Assembly (NCBI RefSeq): GCF_027158485.1
Contig: NZ_JAMKYJ010000014.1
DNA: 62,611 nt
DNA from: Oxalobacter formigenes
Lineage (GTDB): Bacteria; Pseudomonadota; Gammaproteobacteria; Burkholderiales; Burkholderiaceae_D
Direction: 5' to 3' (one strand)
The notes below the pieces were generated by a model. That model was not told where the DNA came from and searched no databases. It worked only from the letters and a program-made list of their open reading frames with translations. The translations under genes were made by a program, and so were the position numbers. Below, piece after piece: positions 54,228-62,561 of the stretch (its first letter is position 1; each line of letters starts with the position of its first letter).

Positions 54228-54584
54228 TTAGAACTTCAGACCTGCTTCGCGAGCAGCTTCAGCCAATGCTTTGACACGGCCGTGATAACGAAAACCGGAA
54301 CGATCGAAAGCAACTTCAGTTACTCCAGCCTGCAGAGCCTTTTCAGCTACCCTCTTTCCGACGAGCGTTGCAGCAGCGACGTTACCGCCGTTTTTACCAT
54401 CCAGCTGCTGACGAATATCGGCTTCCAGTGTTGAAGAAGAAGCCAGTATTTTTGCATCTGGTCCAATAACATTTGCATAAATATGCAAATTGGTACGATG
54501 CACCGACAAGCGAGTTGCTTTCAAAACAGCAATCTTGGCTCGAGTCTGACGTCCGCGGCGCAAACGTGATTGTTTCTTGTTCAT
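54228..54584 (-). CDS. rplR: 50S ribosomal protein L18
   Basis: 118 residues from the ATG at 54584; a TTG just upstream would add one residue. It contains SRLRRGRQTRAKI and FDRSGFRYHGRVKALAEAAREAGL (in parts). It binds 5S rRNA with L5. It is between rplF and rpsE. Confidence 0.97.
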   Translation of the reverse strand: MNKKQSRLRRGRQTRAKIAVLKATRLSVHRTNLHIYANVIGPDAKILASSSTLEADIRQQLDGKNGGNVAAATLVGKRVAEKALQAGVTEVAFDRSGFRYHGRVKALAEAAREAGLKF

Positions 54585-54596
54585 CAATCGCCCCTA

Positions 54597-55130
54597 TTAC
54601 TTCTTCTTAGTTTCTTTGATCTTAACGACTTCTTCTACATAGCGAACACCCTTGCCTTTATAAGGTTCAGGTTTACGATATGCACGAACATCAGCCGCTA
54701 CCTGTCCGACCATATGCTTGTCGACGCCCTTGATCACGATTTCAGTCTGCGAAGGCGTTTCACATTTGACGCCAGCAGGCATCTGGTGAACGACAGGATG
54801 AGAAAAACCAAGAGCCATGTTCAATTTGTCGCCCTGAGCCTGTGCGCGAAAACCCACGCCGATCAGGTTCAGACGTTTTTCAAACCCCTTGGAAACACCG
54901 GTAACCATGTTGTTCAACAGTGCACGGGTGGTACCCCACATCGCTGCAGCTTCACGGGAATCGTTGGCTGCTTCGACTTTCAGGGATTTGTCTTCCTGTT
55001 TTACTACAACGAGATCTGAAAGATCGCGTGACAAAGAGCCCAAAGGTCCCTTGACGGTAATCTGGCCATTTGCAATGGTTGCGGTTGTACCATCAGGAAT
55101 CGCAATCGGCATTTTTCCAACTCTAGACAT
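54597..55130 (-). CDS. rplF: 50S ribosomal protein L6
   Basis: 177 residues with the two duplicated L6 domains. Signatures include SRVGKMPIAIP at the start and PEPYKGKGVRYVEE near the end. It lies near the factor-binding site. GGAGTG precedes the ATG. Confidence 0.98.
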   Translation of the reverse strand: MSRVGKMPIAIPDGTTATIANGQITVKGPLGSLSRDLSDLVVVKQEDKSLKVEAANDSREAAAMWGTTRALLNNMVTGVSKGFEKRLNLIGVGFRAQAQGDKLNMALGFSHPVVHQMPAGVKCETPSQTEIVIKGVDKHMVGQVAADVRAYRKPEPYKGKGVRYVEEVVKIKETKKK

Positions 55131-55140
55131 GCTTCACTCC

Positions 55141-55536
55141 TTAGGCAACATAGCAAAGAACTTCGCCACCGACTCCCGTTGCTCTCGCTTTACGATCAGT
55201 CATGACACCCTTTGGCGTAGAGACGATAGCAACACCCAAACCGTTCATGACGCTAGGGAGATCGTCACGCCCCTTGTAAATACGAAGACCAGGGCGGGAA
55301 ACGCGTTCCAGTCTTTCGATAACAGGACGGCCAACATAATATTTCAGTGCGATGTTGAGTTCAGCCTTGCCAGCTTCTTCCTTGACATCGAAAGAATCGA
55401 TATAACCTTCATCTTTCAATACAGTAGCGATTGCCACCTTGACCTTGGAAGACGGCATGCTTACCGCACTCTTTTTAACTTGCTGCGCATTTCGGATGCG
55501 AGTCAGCATATCTGCGATAGGATCGCTCATACTCAT
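55141..55536 (-). CDS. rpsH: 30S ribosomal protein S8
   Basis: 131 residues beginning MSMSDPIADMLTRIRNAQ and ending with KARATGVGGEVLCYVA. It binds central 16S rRNA and, in E. coli, represses the spc operon by binding its mRNA at rplE. GGAGGA lies before the ATG. Confidence 0.98.
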   Translation of the reverse strand: MSMSDPIADMLTRIRNAQQVKKSAVSMPSSKVKVAIATVLKDEGYIDSFDVKEEAGKAELNIALKYYVGRPVIERLERVSRPGLRIYKGRDDLPSVMNGLGVAIVSTPKGVMTDRKARATGVGGEVLCYVA

Positions 55537-55550
55537 AACTATTCCTCCTG

Positions 55551-55856
55551 CTACCAGCTAGCTTTGGTGATTCCGGGAATTTCGCCATTCATGGCGTATT
55601 CCCTCAGTTTGGTACGACCCAAACCGAATTTACGATAGGTACCGCGCGGACGACCAGTCAACGCGCAACGGTTACGTTGACGTGTTGGGTTGGCGTTACG
55701 AGGCAGCGCCTGCAATTTCAAACGAGCTTCAAAACGTTCTTCTTCAGATTTGCTTTGATCGTCGATAATAGCTTTGAGCTCAGCGCGTTTGCCTGCGTAT
55801 TTCTTCACAAGCGTAGCGCGTTTCAATTCACGATTAATTAATGCCAGTTTTGCCAT
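55551..55856 (-). CDS. rpsN: 30S ribosomal protein S14 (C-minus form)
   Basis: 101 residues from the ATG at 55856 (MAKLALINRELKR); twenty in-frame upstream codons belong to rplE-side sequence. It is the long form with no CxxC zinc pairs and ends PGITKASW, so it does not need zinc. RNRCALTGRPRGTYRKFGLGR (in parts) is the signature. Confidence 0.97.
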   Translation of the reverse strand: MAKLALINRELKRATLVKKYAGKRAELKAIIDDQSKSEEERFEARLKLQALPRNANPTRQRNRCALTGRPRGTYRKFGLGRTKLREYAMNGEIPGITKASW

Positions 55857-55863
55857 GGCTATC

Positions 55864-56403
55864 TCAATTTCTAAACGGAAATTTAAATGCGGAGAGAAGT
55901 GCTTTGGACTCCTCATCGGTCTTAGCTGTTGTGGTAATGCTGATATTCAAACCACGCAGAGCATCGATTTTTTCATATTCGATTTCAGGGAATATAATCT
56001 GCTCTTTAATGCCAAGATTGTAGTTACCTCTGCCGTCAAAGGAACGACCGTTAACTCCACGGAAGTCTCTGACGCGCGGCAAGGCGATCGTAACCAGACG
56101 ATCTAAAAACTCATACATTTTTGCGCCACGCAGAGTAACCATGCAGCCAATTGGATAACCATCACGAATCTTGAAACCCGCAATAGATTTGCGCGCTTTG
56201 GTTACAACTGGTTTCTGACCGGCAATCTTGCCCAGATCACCAGTTGCGTGGTCGATAACTTTTTTGTCAGCAACAGCTTCCGACAACCCCATATTCAAGG
56301 TGATCTTGGTAATGCGAGGAACTTCCATCGCAGACTTGTAGGAAAATTTTGCCATCAGATCGGCAACCACTTTTTCCTTATAAAATTCCTGTAGACGCGC
56401 CAT
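55864..56403 (-). CDS. rplE: 50S ribosomal protein L5
   Basis: 179 residues. It includes KITLNMGLSEAVADKK, IRDGYPIGCMVTLRG and GRGNYNLGIKEQIIFPEI, all L5 signatures. It binds 5S rRNA and contacts P-site tRNA. It is separated by 2 bases from rplX. Confidence 0.98.
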   Translation of the reverse strand: MARLQEFYKEKVVADLMAKFSYKSAMEVPRITKITLNMGLSEAVADKKVIDHATGDLGKIAGQKPVVTKARKSIAGFKIRDGYPIGCMVTLRGAKMYEFLDRLVTIALPRVRDFRGVNGRSFDGRGNYNLGIKEQIIFPEIEYEKIDALRGLNISITTTAKTDEESKALLSAFKFPFRN

Positions 56404-56405
56404 AA

Positions 56406-56720
56406 TTATTTAGCCCCGACAACTTCACCATTCGATTTAAAGACGCGAACTTTTTTACCATCCACTTCTTTAAAACCCACGCGATCAGCTTTACCTGTTT
56501 TTTCGTTGTACAAAGCAACGTTGGAAACATGGATAGGCATCAGCTTGTCAACGATACCACCTGTCGCACCCGTCATTGGATTTGGCTTGGTCGTTTTTTT
56601 GGCAACGTTCACGCCAGCAACAACAACCCTGTCTTCAAGACATTGTTGCACCGCTCCACGCTTGCCCTTGTCCTTGCCAACCAGGACAATCACTTCGTCG
56701 CCTTTACGTATTTTGTTCAT
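56406..56720 (-). CDS. rplX: 50S ribosomal protein L24
   Basis: 104 residues from the ATG at 56720 (MNKIRKGDEVIVLVGKDKGKRG in parts). The KOW motif occupies about 4-30. It is one of two initiators of 50S assembly. A longer in-frame start overlaps rplN and is not conserved. Confidence 0.97.
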   Translation of the reverse strand: MNKIRKGDEVIVLVGKDKGKRGAVQQCLEDRVVVAGVNVAKKTTKPNPMTGATGGIVDKLMPIHVSNVALYNEKTGKADRVGFKEVDGKKVRVFKSNGEVVGAK

Positions 56721-56730
56721 AAAGATCCCC

Positions 56731-57099
56731 TTACAATACTTCTGGCGCAAGTGAAACGATTTTCATAAATCTTTCAGTACGCAACTCACGAGTTACCGGC
56801 CCGAAAATACGGGTACCGATTGGCTCCAATTTACTGTTGAGCAAAACTGCAGCGCCTTCGTCGAATTTAACCAGCGAACCATCCTGACGACGAACGCCCT
56901 TGGCAGTGCGCACGACAACAGCATTGTAAATTTCGCCTTTTTTAACTCTTCCACGCGGAGCAGCACTCTTGACCGTTACCTTAATGATGTCACCGATCTG
57001 AGCATAACGACGCTTGGAACCACCAAGCACCTTGATGCAAAGAACTTCTCTGGCACCAGTATTGTCGGCCACTTTTAAACGACTTTCAGTCTGAATCAT
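56731..57099 (-). CDS. rplN: 50S ribosomal protein L14
   Basis: 122 residues. It begins MIQTESRLKVADNTGAREVLC in parts and ends ELRTERFMKIVSLAPEVL, the L14 hallmarks. It is the first gene of the spc section, separated from rpsQ by a wide 183-base gap, which corresponds to the S10/spc operon boundary in E. coli. Confidence 0.98.
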   Translation of the reverse strand: MIQTESRLKVADNTGAREVLCIKVLGGSKRRYAQIGDIIKVTVKSAAPRGRVKKGEIYNAVVVRTAKGVRRQDGSLVKFDEGAAVLLNSKLEPIGTRIFGPVTRELRTERFMKIVSLAPEVL

Positions 57100-57189
57100 A
57101 ATTTTTCTTTCCCAACTTAATTCACCAAAATCCTGGCGATCAGTCTTGGTCCTGCCAGCTGCAAGGTTTGCAACTGATTAGGTGCGTGA

Positions 57190-57217
57190 TATATAAGAAC
57201 TTCGCATCAATCCGCAA
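57190..57217 (-). promoter_or_regulatory. Candidate promoter of the spc section (rplN onwards)
   Basis: On the minus strand TTGCGG (57217-57212) is followed after 16 bases by TATATA (57195-57190). The -35 is poor and the -10 is fair. The position, about 90 bases before rplN and after rpsQ, is where E. coli starts the spc operon. Confidence 0.35.
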
Positions 57218-57242
57218 ATAATGCATGAGGATGATGCGAAGT
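57199..57242 (-). repeat. Inverted repeat in the rpsQ-rplN gap
   Basis: ACTTCGCATCA (57199-57209) and TGATGCGAAGT (57232-57242) form a perfect 11-base inverted repeat with a 22-base loop. There is no U run after it on the minus strand. It overlaps the candidate promoter and could be an operator or an mRNA stem. Confidence 0.6.
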
Positions 57243-57282
57243 GTTGGATTATTGCATTAACACAGGGCAAATGCAATCTTTT

Positions 57283-57555
57283 TTATATAGTTTGTGCAAC
57301 CTGGACAACTTTGGTAAGGACCCAAGATTTATTTTTAGAAATTGGACGACCCTCCTGAATTTCAACGGTATCGCCAATTTTTGCCTGGTTGGTTTCGTCA
57401 TGTGCCAGATATTTTTTCGAGCGACGAATAATTTTTCCATACAAAGGATGTTTTACTCGACGTTCAATCAAGACAGAAACTGTCTTGTCCATCTTGTCGG
57501 ACACAACTTTACCAGTCAGAGTGCGTTTCAACGCGGACTTTTCCTGATCGCTCAT
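57283..57555 (-). CDS. rpsQ: 30S ribosomal protein S17
   Basis: 90 residues with RTLTGKVVSDKMDKTVSVLIERR in parts and HPLYGKIIRRSKKYLAHDE in parts, the OB-fold S17 signatures. It is a primary 16S binder. Its ATG overlaps the rpmC stop codon by one base (TAATG), so the two are translationally coupled. Confidence 0.98.
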   Translation of the reverse strand: MSDQEKSALKRTLTGKVVSDKMDKTVSVLIERRVKHPLYGKIIRRSKKYLAHDETNQAKIGDTVEIQEGRPISKNKSWVLTKVVQVAQTI

Positions 57556-57746
57556 TATTCTTTACCTTTAGAATTCATGACTGTCTTAACCCGGGCAATA
57601 TCTCTTCTCACTTTTTTAAGTTGAGCAGTATTGTTCAGTTGCTGGGTTGCAATTTGCATGCGCAGACCAAATTGGGCTTTCAAAAGATCATTCAACTCAG
57701 TTTTCAACTCAGCCTGGTCTTTGGAACGCAGTTCGGATGCTTTCAT
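57555..57746 (-). CDS. rpmC: 50S ribosomal protein L29
   Basis: 63 residues, a two-helix protein beginning MKASELRSKDQAELKTEL. QLNNTAQLKKVRRDIARVKTV (in parts) is the signature. It lies near the tunnel exit beside L23. Confidence 0.97.
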   Translation of the reverse strand: MKASELRSKDQAELKTELNDLLKAQFGLRMQIATQQLNNTAQLKKVRRDIARVKTVMNSKGKE

Positions 57747-57757
57747 ATTAACTCCTC

Positions 57758-58177
57758 TTATTGGCCAATCTGACGGGTAACGAATACCGTCTGCAGTGGC
57801 AATTTGGCAGCAGCCAGACGGAACGCTTCACGAGCCAGCGCTTCATCCACTCCGTCCATTTCATAAAGAACTTTACCAGGTCTGATTTCGGCAACGTAGT
57901 ATTCCGGATTACCTTTACCGCTACCCATACGAACTTCAGCCGGTTTTTCAGAAATTGGCTTGTCCGGGAAAACGCGGATCCAGATACGACCACCCCTCTT
58001 GATGTGACGGGTCATCGCACGACGTGCAGCTTCAATCTGGCGAGCCGTAATACGACCCCTTCCAACTGCTTTCAGGCCGAAGTCGCCGAAAGATACCTTG
58101 GTACCTCTTTCATGAGAAATACCGGTATTGCGACCCTTCTGCTCTTTTCTATATTTTCTACGTGATGGTTGCAACAT
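57758..58177 (-). CDS. rplP: 50S ribosomal protein L16
   Basis: 139 residues. The start MLQPSRRKYRKEQKGRNTG and GGRIWIRVFPDKPISEKPAEVRMG (in parts) mark L16. It organises the A-site region of 23S rRNA. The coding frame abuts rpsC. Confidence 0.98.
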   Translation of the reverse strand: MLQPSRRKYRKEQKGRNTGISHERGTKVSFGDFGLKAVGRGRITARQIEAARRAMTRHIKRGGRIWIRVFPDKPISEKPAEVRMGSGKGNPEYYVAEIRPGKVLYEMDGVDEALAREAFRLAAAKLPLQTVFVTRQIGQ

Positions 58178-58179
58178 AA

Positions 58180-59028
58180 TTATTCTCCTGCTGTTTCAAC
58201 CGACGAAGCGTCAGTCGCTGTTGCAGCATTGTCAGCTTTTTTCGCACGAACCCGTTTTGCGCCTGCCGAAGGGGCTTCAGAAGCAGCACCGTCAGCTTTT
58301 TTGACACGCTGTCTTCCGCCTGGACGGCCGTCTTCACGACGTGGGCCACGGCGTTTCTTGTCTTCTTCAGCCGGAGCTTCAATCTTTGGAGCTTCACCGT
58401 TTTCCAGACGATCACCCTTGTAAACCCAGACCTTGACGCCGATGATACCGTACGTGGTTTGCGCTTCGGAGAAACCGTAGTCGATATCGGCACGCAGAGT
58501 ATGCAGAGGCACACGGCCTTCGCGATACCACTCCTTGCGGGCGATTTCGATACCGTTCAAACGACCGGAAGACATGATCTTGATACCGACAGCACCCAGA
58601 CGCATGGCATTTTGCATGGCGCGTCTCATGGCGCGACGGAACATAATGCGTTTTTCGAGCTGCTGTGTGATCGAGTCAGCGATCAGCTGGGCATGAATTT
58701 CAGGTTTGCGAACTTCTTCGATATTGACATGTACCGGTACGCCCATGATTTTGGACAAATCGGATTTCAATACTTCAATATCCTCACCTTTTTTACCGAT
58801 AACGACACCTGGACGCGAGCTGTAAATGGTAAAGCGTGCGTTTTTGGCCGGACGTTCGATAACGACCTGACCGACGGATGCGTTTTTCAGTTTTTTCTTC
58901 AGATAAGCACGTGCTTTCAGATCTTCGTTCAACATGCCGGCAAAGTTGGTATTGCCTGCATACCAGCGAGAAGACCAGTTACGAGCTACTGCCAGACGGA
59001 AACCTGTTGGATGTATCTTTTGTCCCAT
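58180..59028 (-). CDS. rpsC: 30S ribosomal protein S3 with long C-terminal extension
   Basis: 282 residues. The KH domain (about 40-110) has RPGVVIGKKGEDIE. The C-terminal domain ends with IIGVKVWVYKGD, near residue 212. A further stretch of about 65 residues is disordered and rich in Lys, Arg, Ala and Glu (for example KKRRGPRREDGRPGG). S3 lines the mRNA entry tunnel and helps unwind mRNA. Extended S3 tails occur in several Burkholderiales, but this one is notably long. Confidence 0.97.
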   Translation of the reverse strand: MGQKIHPTGFRLAVARNWSSRWYAGNTNFAGMLNEDLKARAYLKKKLKNASVGQVVIERPAKNARFTIYSSRPGVVIGKKGEDIEVLKSDLSKIMGVPVHVNIEEVRKPEIHAQLIADSITQQLEKRIMFRRAMRRAMQNAMRLGAVGIKIMSSGRLNGIEIARKEWYREGRVPLHTLRADIDYGFSEAQTTYGIIGVKVWVYKGDRLENGEAPKIEAPAEEDKKRRGPRREDGRPGGRQRVKKADGAASEAPSAGAKRVRAKKADNAATATDASSVETAGE

Positions 59029-59038
59029 CGTGACCCCC

Positions 59039-59371
59039 TTAATTACCGACAGTCACATAAATGTGACATGTTTGTTTAGAAATACGGTCACCCCGTCCTT
59101 TTGCACGAGCCGAGTAACGTTTCATAAAAGTTCCTTTTTCGACGTAAATCGAAGAAACTTTCAATTCATCAATATCAGCACCGTCATTATGTTCGGCATT
59201 GGCAATTGCAGATTCCAATACCTGTTTGATAATGACAGCAGCTTTTTTTGGTGTGAAAGCCAAAATATCAAGCGCCTGATCAACTTTTTTGCCACGAATC
59301 AGATCGGCAACCAGACGACCTTTTTGCGCTGATAAATGCACACCACGAAGAGAAGCTTTAGTTTCCATCAT
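59039..59371 (-). CDS. rplV: 50S ribosomal protein L22
   Basis: 110 residues from an ATG at 59371; the next codon is also ATG (59368) and is better spaced from AGGAC. QKGRLVADLIRGKKVDQAL and KRYSARAKGRGDRISKQTCHI (in parts) are L22 signatures. Its loop lines the exit tunnel. Confidence 0.97.
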   Translation of the reverse strand: MMETKASLRGVHLSAQKGRLVADLIRGKKVDQALDILAFTPKKAAVIIKQVLESAIANAEHNDGADIDELKVSSIYVEKGTFMKRYSARAKGRGDRISKQTCHIYVTVGN

Positions 59372-59376
59372 TGGTC

Positions 59377-59652
59377 CTATTTCTTAGCTTTTTTATCGGC
59401 GGCATGACCCTTGAAAGTTCTGGTCAATGCAAATTCGCCCAACTTGTGACCAACCATATTTTCGGAAATATAGACGGGGACGTGTTGTTTGCCGTTATGA
59501 ACGGCAATTGTCAACCCGATAAAATCCGGCATAATTGTTGACCGACGAGACCATGTTTTAATTGGCCGTTTATCCTTGGATGCCTGTGCGGCTTCAACCT
59601 TGTTTACCAAGTGAGCATCGCAAAAAGGTCCTTTTTTCAACGAACGTGTCAT
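59377..59652 (-). CDS. rpsS: 30S ribosomal protein S19
   Basis: 91 residues: MTRSLKKGPFCDAHL at the start and ENMVGHKLGEFALTRTFKGH (in parts) toward the end. It sits at the top of the head with S13. It is in the standard rplB-rpsS-rplV order. Confidence 0.98.
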   Translation of the reverse strand: MTRSLKKGPFCDAHLVNKVEAAQASKDKRPIKTWSRRSTIMPDFIGLTIAVHNGKQHVPVYISENMVGHKLGEFALTRTFKGHAADKKAKK

Positions 59653-59662
59653 ATGCTACCCC

Positions 59663-60490
59663 TTATTTCTTATTGCGGCGCGAAACGATCATCGAAGTCG
59701 TACGCTTGTTACTACGCGTTTTCAGACCCTTAGTCTTCTGACCCCAAGGCGTTACTGGATGACGTCCACCGGATGTTCTGCCTTCACCACCACCATGCGG
59801 GTGATCGACCGGATTCATAACAACACCACGAACGGTAGGACGAATACCACGCCAGCGCGTTGCACCCGCTTTACCCAATTTACGCAGATTCTGTTCGGAA
59901 TTGCCGACTTCGCCAACGGTGGCACGGCATTCGATGTGCACACGGCGAACTTCACCGGAACGCAGACGAATCTGTGCGTAAGAACCTTCACGAGCCATCA
60001 GAACGACTGCAGCACCTGCCGTACGCGCCATTTGCGCACCTTTGCCCGGCAGCATTTCGATACAGTGCAATGTGGTACCAACCGGAATGTTGCGCAATGG
60101 CAGGCAATTGCCAGCCTTGATCGGTGCTTCGGAACCATTCATGACCTGGTCACCAACGGACAATCCTCTTGGAGCCAGAATGTAACGGCGTTCACCATCT
60201 GCATAACAGAGCAATGCAATGTTTGCGGTACGGTTTGGATCGTATTCAATACGTTCGACCTTGGCAACGATGCCATCTTTGTTGCGAACGAAATCGATTA
60301 CACGATAATGCTGCTTGTGACCACCACCCAGATGACGGGTTGTGATATGTCCGTTGTTGTTACGGCCAGCACTTTTGGATTTCTTTTCAATCAGAGCAGG
60401 TAAAGGACGACCTTTGTAAAGATCAGGATTTACCAGCTTGACCATTCCCCGACGTGCAGGAGAAGTCGGCTTGACTTTAACGAGAGCCAT
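59663..60490 (-). CDS. rplB: 50S ribosomal protein L2
   Basis: 275 residues with VRGVVMNPVDHPHGGGEGRT (in parts), whose histidine is close to the peptidyl transferase centre, and KTSRGMVKLVNP-like start. Its ATG overlaps the rplW stop by one base (TAATG), so rplW and rplB are coupled. Confidence 0.98.
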   Translation of the reverse strand: MALVKVKPTSPARRGMVKLVNPDLYKGRPLPALIEKKSKSAGRNNNGHITTRHLGGGHKQHYRVIDFVRNKDGIVAKVERIEYDPNRTANIALLCYADGERRYILAPRGLSVGDQVMNGSEAPIKAGNCLPLRNIPVGTTLHCIEMLPGKGAQMARTAGAAVVLMAREGSYAQIRLRSGEVRRVHIECRATVGEVGNSEQNLRKLGKAGATRWRGIRPTVRGVVMNPVDHPHGGGEGRTSGGRHPVTPWGQKTKGLKTRSNKRTTSMIVSRRNKK

Positions 60491-60807
60491 TATTTACCCT
60501 CCTCAGTAAAATGAATCTCCTGACCAGGCTTCAGACTGACATAGGCCAGTTTCTGATTGTTTTTGCGTCCCATCGTTCTTCCGGAACGTTTCTGCTTGCC
60601 CATACGGTTCAATACCTGAACAGATTCAACTTCTACTTTGAACAGATTTTCAACCGCAGCCTTGATTTCAGGCTTGGTTGCACTTTTCAAAACACGAAAA
60701 ATGACTTGTTCGTATTTTTCAGCAACGAAAGTCGCTTTTTCCGAAATAACCGGAGCCAGCAATACTTTCATGATGCGTTCTTCACTAATTTTCATGACTG
60801 CGCTCAT
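60490..60807 (-). CDS. rplW: 50S ribosomal protein L23
   Basis: 105 residues. VLLAPVISEKATFVAEKY and NRMGKQKRSGRTMGRKNNQK are the L23 signatures. It is a docking site for trigger factor and SRP at the tunnel exit. It overlaps rplD by 4 bases (ATGA). An internal methionine could start a shorter version, but the full form fits related proteins. Confidence 0.97.
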   Translation of the reverse strand: MSAVMKISEERIMKVLLAPVISEKATFVAEKYEQVIFRVLKSATKPEIKAAVENLFKVEVESVQVLNRMGKQKRSGRTMGRKNNQKLAYVSLKPGQEIHFTEEGK

Positions 60808-61424
60808 GCCAGCATCTCCTCAATCTTACCCAGAGCTGCCTTGGTGATCAGTACATCCTTGAAATGTACCAAAGAAACAGGATCTGCCTGGTGTGGTTCG
60901 ACCACCAATACATTAGGCAAATTGCGGGAGGCCAGATAAAGATTTTCGTCGAACGAATCTGTAATGACCAACACGGAGCCAAAGCCGAACTCTTTCAGTT
61001 TCTGAGCCAGCATTTTCGTTTTTGGCGCGTCAATTGCCAACTGATCGATAACGGTCAGTCTGTCTTCGCGTGCAAGCTGGGACAAAATGGAACAAACGCC
61101 TGCGCGATACATTTTCTTGTTAACTTTATGAGAAAAGTTCTGGTCAGGCGAATTCGGGAAAGCACGACCACCTCCACGCCACAAAGGGGAGGAAGACATA
61201 CCGGCGCGGGCACGACCCGTGCCTTTCTGACGCCAGGGTTTCTTGGTGGTATGCGCTACCGTTTCACGGTTTTTCTGCTGACTGTCAGCAGTTCTTGCGT
61301 TGGCCTGGAAAGCGACGACGAGCTGATGAATCAGCGCTTCGTTGTAATCACGTCCGAAAATGGTATCCGGAGCGTCGACTTTGCCAGCAGCCTGGTCATT
61401 TCCATTCAGGAGCTTCAATTCCAT
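60804..61424 (-). CDS. rplD: 50S ribosomal protein L4
   Basis: 206 residues, including the tunnel loop with KKPWRQKGTGRARAGMSSSP (in parts) and GGGRAFPNS. In E. coli L4 also represses the S10 operon by binding its leader mRNA. Here the space between rpsJ and rplC has hairpins that could serve such control, but I cannot test this. Confidence 0.98.
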   Translation of the reverse strand: MELKLLNGNDQAAGKVDAPDTIFGRDYNEALIHQLVVAFQANARTADSQQKNRETVAHTTKKPWRQKGTGRARAGMSSSPLWRGGGRAFPNSPDQNFSHKVNKKMYRAGVCSILSQLAREDRLTVIDQLAIDAPKTKMLAQKLKEFGFGSVLVITDSFDENLYLASRNLPNVLVVEPHQADPVSLVHFKDVLITKAALGKIEEMLA

Positions 61425-61427
61425 CTG

Positions 61428-62084
61428 TTATGCCCCCTTGCTAACTTTGGTTTTGACTGCAGGGCGAACAATAACCTCTGCATTCTTGGCACCCGGAACA
61501 GCACCTTTAACCAATAGCAGATTGCGTTCTGCGTCGATTCGTGCAATTTCCAGATTCTGTATGGTTTTGGTGACGTCACCCATGTGACCGGTCATCTTTT
61601 TACCCGGGAAAACGCGGCCTGGATCTTGGTTCATACCGATGGAACCAGGAACGTTATGGGAAAGAGAGTTACCGTGAGTAGCACGACCGGATGCAAAATT
61701 ATGACGTTTGATGGTACCGGCATAACCTTTACCAATTGAAACACCCTGAACGTCAATCTTCTGGCCAGCTTCAAACATGGTGGCAGGCAATACATCGCCA
61801 GCCTTGACTTCTGCTGCTTTAGATTCATCCACCGTGAATTCGCGCAAAACAGTTCCAGCCTCGACACCTGCTTTCGCAAAGTGACCGGCTGCAGCTTTAT
61901 TGACGCGGGAAGGACGGCGTTTTCCAAATGCGACTTGAACGGCGGTATAACCGTCGGTTTCAGTCGTTTTGACTTGCGTAACACGGTTGTCAGACACGTC
62001 TACCACGGTGACAGGAATAGAATCCCCCTCATCCGTGAAGATACGCATCATACCAACCTTACGCCCGATAAGGCCTAGGCTCAT
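61428..62084 (-). CDS. rplC: 50S ribosomal protein L3
   Basis: 218 residues from the ATG at 62084 (MSLGLIGRKVGMMRIF), preferred to an ATG four codons earlier because GGAG is spaced correctly. The C-terminal loop FPGKKMTGHMGDVT reaches the peptidyl transferase centre. In E. coli it follows rpsJ closely; here the gap is 145 bases. Confidence 0.98.
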   Translation of the reverse strand: MSLGLIGRKVGMMRIFTDEGDSIPVTVVDVSDNRVTQVKTTETDGYTAVQVAFGKRRPSRVNKAAAGHFAKAGVEAGTVLREFTVDESKAAEVKAGDVLPATMFEAGQKIDVQGVSIGKGYAGTIKRHNFASGRATHGNSLSHNVPGSIGMNQDPGRVFPGKKMTGHMGDVTKTIQNLEIARIDAERNLLLVKGAVPGAKNAEVIVRPAVKTKVSKGA

Positions 62085-62097
62085 TTTTTTCTCCATT

Positions 62098-62117
62098 CCT
62101 GCCTACGATTGGGCAGG
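62098..62117 (-). promoter_or_regulatory. Small hairpin just upstream of rplC
   Basis: CCTGCC (62098-62103) pairs with GGCAGG (62112-62117). It ends 13 bases before the preferred rplC start and could hide part of the ribosome-binding region in the mRNA. A translational switch is speculative. Confidence 0.4.
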
Positions 62118-62168
62118 GCTGTTTATCAACATACTTAAAACAAAAGCAAAAACAATCTCTTGCCATGT

Positions 62169-62202
62169 TAAGCGGCGCATTATATCCCGCATGCGCCGTT
62201 TA
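62169..62202 (-). repeat. Strong hairpin in the rpsJ-rplC gap
   Basis: TAAGCGGCGCAT (62169-62180) and ATGCGCCGTTTA (62191-62202) form a 12-base stem with one mismatch that pairs as G-T and a 10-base loop. There is no terminator-like U run after it on the minus strand. Confidence 0.65.
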
Positions 62203-62229
62203 GACAACCACTAAATAACTGCCAGGCAA

Positions 62230-62541
62230 TTATTGCAGTTTAATTTCAACATCGACACCAGCAGGCAAATCCAGTTTCATCAATGCATCAACTGTCTTGT
62301 CTGTCGGATCGATGATGTCCATCAGGCGCTGGTGTGTTCTGATTTCGAACTGGTCACGGGACGTTTTGTTAACGTGTGGGGAACGCAGAATATCGAAACG
62401 CTGAATACGGGTTGGCAGTGGAACCGGGCCTTTGACAACAGCACCGGTACGTTTGGCTGTATCGATGATTTCCTGTGCAGACTGGTCGATCAGTTTGTAA
62501 TCGAACACTTTCAGACGAATGCGAATTTTTTGGTTTTGCAT
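62230..62541 (-). CDS. rpsJ: 30S ribosomal protein S10
   Basis: 103 residues beginning MQNQKIRIRLKVFDYKLIDQ, with VKGPVPLPTRIQRFDILRSPHVNK (in parts). It is part of the head of the small subunit and also acts in antitermination as NusE. It is the first gene of the S10 section; upstream, 21 bases away, lies a strong hairpin. Confidence 0.98.
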   Translation of the reverse strand: MQNQKIRIRLKVFDYKLIDQSAQEIIDTAKRTGAVVKGPVPLPTRIQRFDILRSPHVNKTSRDQFEIRTHQRLMDIIDPTDKTVDALMKLDLPAGVDVEIKLQ

Positions 62542-62561
62542 AATATCTTTCCAAAGAACGA

